DNA of 19,884 nucleotides from Candidatus Njordarchaeum guaymasense. GTDB taxonomy: Archaea; Asgardarchaeota; Njordarchaeia; Njordarchaeales; Njordarchaeaceae. The position numbers and the translations under genes were made by a program. The stretch's first letter is position 1; each line of letters begins with the position of its first letter. Positions 1 to 6,956 of this stretch are shown here, one piece after another. The stretch covers positions 1 to 19,884 of the forward strand of contig JAUQYT010000362.1 of the NCBI GenBank assembly GCA_030587605.1, given 5' to 3'. Under the pieces are notes generated by a model, which was not told the DNA's origin, did not search any database, and saw only the letters and a program-made list of their open reading frames with translations.

Positions 1-4
1 CTAG

Positions 5-898
5 TTGAAAGTTAAGCCAATGTGTGCCGCATGCCTATTGCACCGCGGGGTTAGGGAAATAGAGCTTGCAACTTCGAACCCCGAGGTCAAGATGCGGGCC
101 ATTAAGAAGTTGCTTCAATTTCTCTCCGAGAATTTCTCACAAGACGCGGTGTCAGCAACGCTCGGAACTTTCAGAGACCGCTTGATAAGACAGGAAACAT
201 GTTGCGCTGACCCGTACAAGGAGAAGAAGACTCTTTCTAACAACTACGCGCTGAAACTACTCCCAAAGTTAAGAAGCATATTAGGAAGTGAGCGCGAAGC
301 GTACAAGAGGTTCAGAAAAGCTTGTCTTGCAGCCATAGTCGGTAACTCTATCGAATTTGATATTCTCGAACACAATCAAGAGTTGGAGAACTTTCCACAA
401 CTGTTGGATAAGGCTGAAGAGCAATTGGAGATAGACCAGATCCCAGAGATCTACGCGAAAGTTAAAGATTCAAAGAAGATCCTCTATCTGGCTGATAACG
501 CCGGGGAGATCGTAATAGATTCCCTCTTCATCGAAGAGATTAAGAAAATGGGTTCGAGCGTTGTTGTGGCTGTAAAGTCTGGTCCCGTGCTGAACGATGC
601 GACCATGGAGGATGCTTTGATAGCCAAGATTCCGGAAGTAGCAGACAAGGTGATTACCACAGGTACGGATTCCGTTGGCCTCATCCTTTCAGAGTCATCG
701 AAGGAACTAAGGAGGCATTTCGCAGATTCGGATCTAGTCATGTCAAAGGGAATGGGGAGTTATGAAACCATAAATGAAGAGAGGATAACCAGTGGAACGT
801 GCATAGCATTCCTTCTCAGAGCGAAGTGTAGTGCAGTAGCAGAGGACCTAGGCGTTGAACAGGGCTCTAATGTTGCAAAACTCAGCTGTTGGAAATAG
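5..898 (+). CDS. DUF89 / ARMT1-like metal-dependent phosphatase
   Basis: This 297-residue protein belongs to the DUF89 family, known for metal-dependent 'damage-control' phosphatases that act on phosphometabolites. The substrate here cannot be told from sequence. Visible family motifs are an N-terminal CAAC pair (C7, C10) in a KPMCAACLLHRG context, the metal-binding DNAGE (D164-E168), KSGP (191-194) followed by NDAT (N198, D199), and SKGMGSYE (247-254). The length fits the short archaeal branch of the family. The TTG start is forced: an in-frame TAG lies at positions 2-4, directly before it, and the protein begins with the family's usual N terminus. The last 17 bp overlap the 3' end of the convergent protease gene. 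Upstream regulation lies outside the window. Family call is secure; physiological role is unknown. Confidence 0.88.
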   Translation: MKVKPMCAACLLHRGVREIELATSNPEVKMRAIKKLLQFLSENFSQDAVSATLGTFRDRLIRQETCCADPYKEKKTLSNNYALKLLPKLRSILGSEREAYKRFRKACLAAIVGNSIEFDILEHNQELENFPQLLDKAEEQLEIDQIPEIYAKVKDSKKILYLADNAGEIVIDSLFIEEIKKMGSSVVVAVKSGPVLNDATMEDALIAKIPEVADKVITTGTDSVGLILSESSKELRRHFADSDLVMSKGMGSYETINEERITSGTCIAFLLRAKCSAVAEDLGVEQGSNVAKLSCWK

Positions 899-3800
899 AA
901 TAGAGAATAATCTTGGAGAATGAGTGCCCTCGAGAATCAAGGGTCCCAAATTGTTCTGGTTGCGGACCCCCCGCTAGTTTTTTCTTGGTTCTCCTTTCAA
1001 TGAGTATTATGACCAATATGGGAATAGCGACGGAAACGAGCAGTATAGTCAGTATTAGTGCGACAGGTATTTCGGTTCCATGTACGATCCACACGTATGC
1101 TACGCCCATGGAGTAAGCTCCATCGGAATCAACTAGCAGAAGGACTAGGGCGAATAGTCTATTTACCAAGAGTAGTTCTCGGTTATCACTTGTATAATTG
1201 ACTGAGCCAGATGATGGTATCGTCAGAGCTCCACTGAAGGTTGAGGTCTCACTACTGAATGTAAGGTTCGAGATGATGAGTTCTGCGCTTGTGAAGCCAG
1301 GAACTCTGAAGAGACTTAGGTCAAGCAGGATTGCCCATGCTCTCATATTCCTCGGCATGTCTTCAGCATCAGATCCATTTACCGTCACTGACACCGTATC
1401 GCCAGTATTAATCGTGAGGTAGATGTTTTGCCCCAAGTCCGAAAGCGTACGACCGTTGATGGTTGAGGTCGTCTTATTTATGATTGGATCTATGCTAGCA
1501 ACCATAATCGCCCCTACTTCATTTGAAAGTGACATGTGACCAGCATTATCTGCTGAAATCCAGAAGAAGTAGATGTCAGTGCTATTGCCAAGCGTCGGGC
1601 GGTATTGTGCTCGGTAGGTGTGGGTTGCTCCATCTACAAGCTCCGCTTCTATCGAAATATACGTGATGGGCTTGTCGCTGGATAGATATAGATCAGGGTA
1701 TCGTGTCAAGTAAACAGTCACATTTGAGCCCGAGTCGACGCCTGATGCTTTGATAGTTATGTTCACATAGTCGCCAAATCGAGATATGATTGGCGTGCCG
1801 CTGGGCAGGTAGCCCTTGAAATATGTAGGCAGAGGGTAAGAGACTAAGGGATTATGGTAGGTTTCAAGGCTAATATTCAGGATCTCGGGTGCCGCGTTGA
1901 CCACCTCGAGATTGAATTCTCTCAGGATCGCATTCCCATCCGAGTTAGCCCTGACGCTGAGTGTGTAGAACCCTTGATACTGAAATATGAGTGACATGTT
2001 GTAATAGATTCCATTCGTGCTGTTGATTAGGCGAACTGGTATAGATGAGCCATTAATAGCTGTGCAAGTCACGTTCCATCCTAGCAAATTGCCAGTAGTC
2101 CTGTTGACGACCAGTAATCCGATCTGGAATGTTTCGCCGCTCTTCAGCCGAGTGCTAGGTGCAACAACTTCGACAGACATATTTCCATCTCTGAGCAACC
2201 AGTTGATCATATTGTCTGCTAGCTTCGCGTTTCCCAGATTGGATTTGTCCAGTAGGTAGCCATCTGTTGCGAAAAGCATGCTTCCTGAAACAAGAACTCT
2301 GCCCGCTGCAGGTGAGTCGTATGCCGCTAAAATCGGAAGGTTACTCCACTGCATAGAGGTATTCGCAAGTAGTGTTGCCATCGATGTATTAACCGATAGG
2401 CTTGAACCATAACCAAACAAGTAACTGCCCACGTTAGTTGTAACAGGGTGGGATGCCAAGTCAGTCACGTTGATTAGGGAGTTGAGTATGTCGCCTGTGA
2501 CCATGTCAGTGTAGTTGGCTATGAAGTCTTTGTTAAATTGGATGCCGTATCTGGCTGTTATGCCGTTGACTGCCTCAGCTGCAATCCGTGGGTAATAGTT
2601 GCCAAAAATAAGGAGCGATCCGTTTTTCGCTACAAAGTCATGGATGGCATTAACCTCTTCTACACCGAACATTATTTGCGGATCCGTAAGCACCAGAATG
2701 TCGTACTGGCTGATCTCAGAATAGGTTAGTGGGGTATCACTTTCATAGACACTATACGATTCGTTTGTCAGTCTTAAGGCGAGCTTATAGAGATCAGATC
2801 TTATTGAGAAGGTTGAGTCGGTGTGGAATACGTCGAAGTATAGACGACCTCTTGGGCTTTTGACAGTGAAACCCACTGTCACGTTTTCCCCGGTTATGAG
2901 ATGAGTTGAACTTGTGTTTATGAATCCTATCTGAGCCACATACTTGCCGAGAGTGGCGTTGACAGGTATTGAGATGTTCACGTTGATGGGAGTGAGACCA
3001 ACTATGTTGGTGAATGTCGAGTTTCGCAATTTGATGAATTGGGTAGCGTTACCACTGACAGCAATGTTTAGACTCGCTTTGTATGCAGTCAAGAGTGACA
3101 GATTCACTGCAAATGAATCACCTAGGAACCCCACAAGATATGGGGCGTTGATGAGAGTCTTCGGGTATACATCGAGAATAGGGTACGGAGACCCACTGAA
3201 CTGCCCCAAATAAGCATACGCTGATCCGACATTCACTATTCCTGAACCATACGTGTTCACATCTGTTCCTACGCTATTGTTTGCTGTGCGCATCAGTGCA
3301 ATTCGAATCGTCGTGGCTATCTCAACCTTGGACTCTCCTGGAGCCACTGATCTTAGCTGGGTTAGACTGCTCAGAAGTAAAGCAACTGAACCCGAAACCA
3401 AGGGCGTGGATGCACTTGTTCCCCCCAATGAGACATAGTTACCTGACGGTAGATCAAACCGCTCGGCGTAGTCAGCGATTGCTGACCCTGAAGCCAGTGT
3501 AGATACTATGTCAACACCCGGTGCAAGCACATCAGGATACGGTCGACCATCCAACGTTGGCCCTCTACTACTGAAATCTGCTATTGACTTAGTGCCATTT
3601 GACGCTCCTACAGATATAGCCAGCCTAGCTGCTGCAGGAGAACTTCCAGTAGAGTAGTCCGGTCCACCATTCCCGGCTGAGACCACTACGACCACCCCGC
3701 TTCTTACGGCGCTGTCAACAGCAAGGCTTATGGGATCATCTGGATCAGCAGCGCCTCCTCCAATTGATAGGTTTATTACATCACAGCTTTGGCTGACAGC

Positions 3801-4607
3801 CCACTCTATCGCCTTGATTATTCCCGCTGTGAATCCCTGGCCGTACTCGTCAATACACTTTACGCTTATCAGTTTGACACCAGGGGCAACGCCCTCGTAC
3901 GCGCTTGATACGATTCCTCCACCTGCTATTATTCCGGCTACGTAAGTTCCGTGCCCAAGGTAGTCATCGGATGATTCGTTAAGCTGGTAGTCGTAGAGTG
4001 TGTTGACAAATGATGTGTTCTTAACAACCTTGCCGGCGAGGTCCGGGTGGCTGTCGTAGATGCCGCTGTCAAGCACTGCTACTGTGACGCCAGAGCCATT
4101 GGTTATGGCTCGTACTGGTGTTGTGTTGATTGCTTGAATCCAAAGTGATGCAGGAGACATTGAGCTTGTGCTGCTCAGTGTTTTGTTTATAGGACCTACG
4201 TTGAATTCCTTGTTCAAATACACTCCCCGAATTTCGCTGATCGAGAAGAGCTTGCTAATCTTATTTAGAGGTCCTTCAATCAGGACAGCCGGTATTATCT
4301 CGAATCTTGTGATGAGCCTGAAACTGGGATCTGCCCTAGAGATTTCTTCAATCAGCCCTACGTCACTTTCTTGCTTCAAGACGACGATTATCTTTGCATC
4401 GCAATTTGTCTGGTGGCCTATCAATTCTCTGAGTTGAGGATCTATCTTAGGGAGAGATGTTCCAGAACCGCTTGCAAGCTGGGTATACCCCTCACCAGAG
4501 CCTGTGGGGAGCGAGGCAACTGCCATATACGGCGTGGCAAGAATCACAAATAAGGCGATAACTGTGACTACTCGAGCAGAATACTGGAGATCGCTTCTAT
4601 ACCTCAA
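882..4607 (-). CDS. Secreted, membrane-anchored subtilisin-like serine protease (S8)
   Basis: This is a 1241-residue extracellular protease. Residues 1-32 form a signal peptide (basic start, hydrophobic segment about 13-31). Residues 70-135 resemble an I9-type propeptide. The catalytic domain (about 165-470) has Asp180 in VAVLDSG, His219 in GHGTYVAG, the oxyanion Asn313 in SAGNGG and Ser398 in GGTSASTP, so it looks active. A middle part (about 586-840) resembles the DUF4350/glutamine-amidotransferase-like fold (DILVLTDPQ, LLIFGNYY). Beta-sandwich, Ig-like regions follow. A transmembrane helix lies at about 1180-1203, then ERRTKKK and a cytoplasmic tail. Many N-x-S/T sequons suggest N-glycosylation. 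The start is TTG, with GGGGAG just upstream. A TATA-like element lies at 4645-4652. Likely role: surface protein or peptide degradation (inference). Confidence 0.92.
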   Translation of the reverse strand: MRYRSDLQYSARVVTVIALFVILATPYMAVASLPTGSGEGYTQLASGSGTSLPKIDPQLRELIGHQTNCDAKIIVVLKQESDVGLIEEISRADPSFRLITRFEIIPAVLIEGPLNKISKLFSISEIRGVYLNKEFNVGPINKTLSSTSSMSPASLWIQAINTTPVRAITNGSGVTVAVLDSGIYDSHPDLAGKVVKNTSFVNTLYDYQLNESSDDYLGHGTYVAGIIAGGGIVSSAYEGVAPGVKLISVKCIDEYGQGFTAGIIKAIEWAVSQSCDVINLSIGGGAADPDDPISLAVDSAVRSGVVVVVSAGNGGPDYSTGSSPAAARLAISVGASNGTKSIADFSSRGPTLDGRPYPDVLAPGVDIVSTLASGSAIADYAERFDLPSGNYVSLGGTSASTPLVSGSVALLLSSLTQLRSVAPGESKVEIATTIRIALMRTANNSVGTDVNTYGSGIVNVGSAYAYLGQFSGSPYPILDVYPKTLINAPYLVGFLGDSFAVNLSLLTAYKASLNIAVSGNATQFIKLRNSTFTNIVGLTPINVNISIPVNATLGKYVAQIGFINTSSTHLITGENVTVGFTVKSPRGRLYFDVFHTDSTFSIRSDLYKLALRLTNESYSVYESDTPLTYSEISQYDILVLTDPQIMFGVEEVNAIHDFVAKNGSLLIFGNYYPRIAAEAVNGITARYGIQFNKDFIANYTDMVTGDILNSLINVTDLASHPVTTNVGSYLFGYGSSLSVNTSMATLLANTSMQWSNLPILAAYDSPAAGRVLVSGSMLFATDGYLLDKSNLGNAKLADNMINWLLRDGNMSVEVVAPSTRLKSGETFQIGLLVVNRTTGNLLGWNVTCTAINGSSIPVRLINSTNGIYYNMSLIFQYQGFYTLSVRANSDGNAILREFNLEVVNAAPEILNISLETYHNPLVSYPLPTYFKGYLPSGTPIISRFGDYVNITIKASGVDSGSNVTVYLTRYPDLYLSSDKPITYISIEAELVDGATHTYRAQYRPTLGNSTDIYFFWISADNAGHMSLSNEVGAIMVASIDPIINKTTSTINGRTLSDLGQNIYLTINTGDTVSVTVNGSDAEDMPRNMRAWAILLDLSLFRVPGFTSAELIISNLTFSSETSTFSGALTIPSSGSVNYTSDNRELLLVNRLFALVLLLVDSDGAYSMGVAYVWIVHGTEIPVALILTILLVSVAIPILVIILIERRTKKKLAGGPQPEQFGTLDSRGHSFSKIILYSISNS

Positions 4608-4644
4608 GTTGCTCTCCCCGAGTCTCGATGATTGACTTACGCTG

Positions 4645-4652
4645 GTTTATAC
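4645..4652 (-). promoter_or_regulatory. TATA-like box of the subtilisin-like protease
   Basis: On the minus strand this reads GTATAAAC, about 38 nt before the TTG start of the protease. Initiation about 25 nt downstream would give a leader of roughly 10-15 nt carrying the GGGGAG ribosome-binding site. It is placed by pattern only. Confidence 0.45.
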
Positions 4653-4705
4653 AAGTCATCTTAGCACCTAATTAAGAGTTTCGTGTAAATTATTGGATGA
4701 ACGAG

Positions 4706-4711
4706 AAAAAA
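4706..4711 (-). terminator. Oligo-T terminator candidate after the M24-like gene
   Basis: The minus strand carries a run of six T (TGCTTTTTTCTCG) about 80 nt past the stop of the M24-like gene, in the gap before the next minus-strand gene. Archaeal RNA polymerase commonly terminates on U-runs without a hairpin. There is no other support. The rest of the 182-bp gap 4608-4789 holds only the protease promoter. Confidence 0.3.
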
Positions 4712-4789
4712 GCAGTAATTGAATAATGACCCTGAGGCGCCAAGCAACGCTTAGAAATCTGTGAGAGCTCTTTTTGATGAGCTGTAGTC

Positions 4790-5941
4790 TTAGATCGTGT
4801 CAACTGGGAGTTTATTCAATACTTCCTTACCCTCATCTGTAACCAGAATTGTCTCCCCTATTCTTATTCCGCCAACTTCACGGATCAACATTCCAACCTT
4901 TACACATATAACCATGCCAGGCTTGATTAAGTGCACTTCGTCCTCGAATATCCTTGGGTACTCGTACAGTTCTAATCCTATCCCGTAACCTGAAATATCC
5001 ATAGTGTTCTCTCCGACTGATAATGTTCTTAGGAAGTGCCTGACTGAACTGACTATCTCACCGGACGTAGTGCCAGGTGTGATCTGTTCGATCGCCTTGG
5101 AGAGAGTCTTCTTTGATAACTCGAAGAACTTCTTGTGCTTCTCCCCTGGTTTCCCTGTGTATATTGTCCTGGCAACATCTGAGCAGTACTCATTGTGGAT
5201 CGCTGAGACATTCATCACGACAAGTTCGTCTGCGTCTATCCTTTTTTGCTTGGCTGAAGTCAGTCTTTGACCGCTTCTTAGTCCTGAGGCGATTACGCTA
5301 TCGAATGCCGTTCTCTTGGATCCAGCTTTCCTCATAGTCCGTTCAACTTCAGCGGCAACCTCAAGCTCAGTTATTCCCGGTTGAATTAGTTCGATACCTG
5401 TTCTGATTCCTCTCTCGCTTATCTCAAGTGAATCACGGAGCATCTCTGTCTCCTCATAATCCTTCACGGATCGAGTTTCAAGGAGAATCTCAGAAACATC
5501 CTTGAATCCCGTTTTGTCAAGTCGTCTGCGTAGCATCTCAAATGTACTAACAGTGACATGTGAGAACTCCATTCCAATCGTGGAAGTGGAGAGATTGTAG
5601 TTCTCGATCAGGCTTTGAACTTCAGTCATGAAACTCTCTGATCCAAGTGGTCTCCGGACAGTATTCTTACTCGAAGATGAGTACTGTGTATAAGACCTGA
5701 TGTCTTTCACCCACGACGACTCCCGCGACCTCTCAAGTTCCATTGCAGGGAGAATCATGCAAGGTTCACCGCTGTGCGGCACAAGAAGTGCGACTGGTAG
5801 TTGCTCGGTCATGGGCGCGAACCCCGAGATGTAAAACACGTTCCGAGGATTCATTAGCAGCAACGCATCGAGCTCCTCCCGTTCCATGACTTTGCGCAAC
5901 CTATCTACCCTGTTGGAGAACTCACGGATCATGGGCAACAT
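4790..5941 (-). CDS. M24 family (prolidase/aminopeptidase P-like) protein with lost metal site
   Basis: The 383-residue protein has a creatinase-type N-terminal domain (about 8-150) and a pita-bread M24 domain (about 163-380). Its framing sequences match archaeal prolidase closely: VVMNVSAIHNEYCSDVART, SGYGIGLELYEYPR and GMVICVKVG...GGIRIGETILVTDEG. The five metal ligands of active enzymes are D, D, H, E, E. Here they read Asn244, Asp255, Tyr319, Lys348 and Gly362, so four of five are replaced. The His of GIEIHE is Tyr326, and the substrate-site PHG region reads RLT (226-228). The reading frame is intact over the full family length, so this looks like a retained pseudoenzyme, not a decaying gene. 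Start ATG 5941; ATG 5932 (MIREF) is an alternative. It is divergent from the RHH regulator and may be controlled by it. Confidence 0.87.
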   Translation of the reverse strand: MLPMIREFSNRVDRLRKVMEREELDALLLMNPRNVFYISGFAPMTEQLPVALLVPHSGEPCMILPAMELERSRESSWVKDIRSYTQYSSSSKNTVRRPLGSESFMTEVQSLIENYNLSTSTIGMEFSHVTVSTFEMLRRRLDKTGFKDVSEILLETRSVKDYEETEMLRDSLEISERGIRTGIELIQPGITELEVAAEVERTMRKAGSKRTAFDSVIASGLRSGQRLTSAKQKRIDADELVVMNVSAIHNEYCSDVARTIYTGKPGEKHKKFFELSKKTLSKAIEQITPGTTSGEIVSSVRHFLRTLSVGENTMDISGYGIGLELYEYPRIFEDEVHLIKPGMVICVKVGMLIREVGGIRIGETILVTDEGKEVLNKLPVDTI

Positions 5942-5989
5942 CCACTCTCGGAAACCTCTATGCTAGAAGAACTCATGGCGTTCAAAAGC

Positions 5990-6013
5990 TTTATGGAAAT
6001 GTTAAACCATAAA
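5990..6013. promoter_or_regulatory. Inverted repeat / paired TATA boxes in the M24-RHH divergent promoter
   Basis: A perfect 7-bp inverted repeat, TTTATGG-N10-CCATAAA, sits between two divergent genes. Each arm also reads as a TATA box on its own strand (CCATAAATC on plus, CCATAAAGC on minus). The minus arm lies about 50 nt from the M24-like start and the plus arm about 100 nt from the regulator start. It may be a bidirectional promoter, an operator for the RHH protein, or both. Pattern-based only. Confidence 0.45.
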
Positions 6014-6114
6014 TCATAACAGCGTTCTTCTTACTATGTAGGACTAGGATCGTATGTTGCAGGGTGAAGCGTGGTACACCAAGGGAGCGCTGATCCCAAG
6101 AGGAATGACTGAAA

Positions 6115-6606
6115 ATGAGAGAACTAGTTACAGTGACTTTGAGAATTCCTAAGGAGCTACTGAAAGAGATAGAGAAGAAGGTTGAGCTTAGGTACAGATC
6201 TGAGTATATAAGACAAGCCATAATTGACAAGCTCAAACGGGAATCTTCTCCCAAGTCAATTGAAAGTCAAACAGATGAGATAGTTGAACTCAGAAGCAGA
6301 ATAGCTGCTGTAGAGGAAGCTCTAGAGAGACTTAGTACTCAAAGCCTAGAGACCCAAATCCCGGCTTTGCTCGAGGTTATCGCCTCAGATGAGGCAGATA
6401 AGCAAGTAATCAAATACATACTCGAAAACAAGAGTGCCACCACGAAGGAATTGGAGAAAGTAGTGGCTCTCAGAAGAAGAATGATCCTCGAGCGAATAAA
6501 AGCAATCGAGGATAGACACAAGGAAAAGTTTGGGAAACCGTTTCTCAAGTTCCAGAGAGGTAAAAGAAACGGGAAGCGGCAAGCGTGGTGGCTAGCTGAA
6601 CAATGA
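6115..6606 (+). CDS. Ribbon-helix-helix regulator with coiled coil and C-terminal helical domain
   Basis: The N terminus, residues 3-42, is a clear ribbon-helix-helix (CopG/NikR-like) DNA-binding unit: a strand LVTVTLRIP, then two helices with the family turn (KKVELRYRSEYIRQAIIDKL). Residues 50-78 are heptad-rich and probably a coiled coil. Residues 93-163 look like a small winged-helix-like or other helical domain (KQVIKYILENKSATTKELEKVVALRRRMILERI), ending in a basic stretch, FQRGKRNGKRQAWWL. RHH proteins dimerise and bind inverted repeats; the 7-bp repeat at 5990-6013 is an obvious candidate site. The ATG start follows AGAGGAATGACTGAAA. The C-terminal domain assignment is tentative and no ligand-binding site is evident. 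Confidence 0.8.
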   Translation: MRELVTVTLRIPKELLKEIEKKVELRYRSEYIRQAIIDKLKRESSPKSIESQTDEIVELRSRIAAVEEALERLSTQSLETQIPALLEVIASDEADKQVIKYILENKSATTKELEKVVALRRRMILERIKAIEDRHKEKFGKPFLKFQRGKRNGKRQAWWLAEQ

Positions 6607-6613
6607 CCAAGAC

Positions 6614-6620
6614 TATAAAG
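6614..6620 (+). promoter_or_regulatory. TATA box of the first tRNA-Arg gene
   Basis: TATAAAG lies 26-32 nt before the first base of the mature tRNA at 6646. This is the normal archaeal distance from TATA box to transcription start, so the tRNA probably starts at or very near its own 5' end. Confidence 0.6.
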
Positions 6621-6645
6621 CAGATTGGCGTCACTCATATGTCGT

Positions 6646-6735
6646 GGGCCCGTGGCCTAGTCAGGATAGGGCGTCGGCCTCCGAACCTTGGGGGACAGCC
6701 GATGGTCGTGGGTTCAAATCCCTCCGGGCCCGCCA
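6646..6735 (+). tRNA. tRNA-Arg (anticodon CCG) with 12-nt intron
   Basis: The gene folds as a complete tRNA. The 7-bp acceptor stem is GGGCCCG/CGGGCCC, the discriminator is G and CCA is encoded (6733-6735). The D arm is GCC...GGC, the anticodon stem TCGGC/GCCGA and the T loop TTCAAAT. The anticodon loop is CTCCGAA after removal of a 12-nt intron (6685-6696), giving anticodon CCG (6681-6683), which reads Arg CGG. The T stem GTGGG/CCCTC holds one T-T mismatch, also present in the second copy. It lies upstream of argS and differs from the tRNA at 8987 by only a few bases outside the intron. Confidence 0.93.
6685..6696 (+). other. tRNA-Arg(CCG) intron at position 37/38
   Basis: The intron ACCTTGGGGGAC is defined by a reduced BHB. 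Exon bases CTCC pair with GGGG near the intron 3' end as the 4-bp central helix. The 3-nt bulges are GAA (5' side) and ACA (3' side), and the outer helix is the anticodon stem TCGGC/GCCGA. Cutting after the second base of each bulge gives a 7-nt loop. There is almost no inner helix. Confidence 0.85.
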
Positions 6736-6956
6736 CAAAAACAAGTCACCGACCATGATACTACGGAACTTCTCCAGATGACGATTGTACCCCGATGTAT
6801 ACGCACCTTACTATTCTTGGCAATAGAGTTTTATGGTTAGACATTTTACTTTAAGGGAAGAGAAGTAAGAGTGACGTGTCCAGTGTTAGGTAGACGTTTG
6901 GCGGTCCGCTTTGACCGTCACGTTGGGGTCATGACTCTCACGGCGTTTCCGGGCAG
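6736..6956 (+). promoter_or_regulatory. argS leader region with hairpin
   Basis: This 221-bp gap between tRNA-Arg(CCG) and argS has no convincing ORF. TATA-like stretches occur at about 6829-6836 (TTTTATGG) and 6845-6855. A hairpin lies at 6899-6920: TGGCGGTC pairs with GACCGTCA around a 6-nt loop (one G-T wobble). GTGACG at 6871-6876 can instead pair with CGTCAC at 6917-6922, overlapping the right arm, so two exclusive folds are possible. An 8-bp palindrome GTCATGAC lies at 6928-6935. The leader may regulate argS, but this is inference. Confidence 0.4.

Noticed and set aside
913..4553. Several plus-strand ORFs of 60-90 codons inside the protease gene
   Set aside because: They lie antisense to a well-supported 1241-residue gene, match no family, and lack promoters or ribosome-binding sites.
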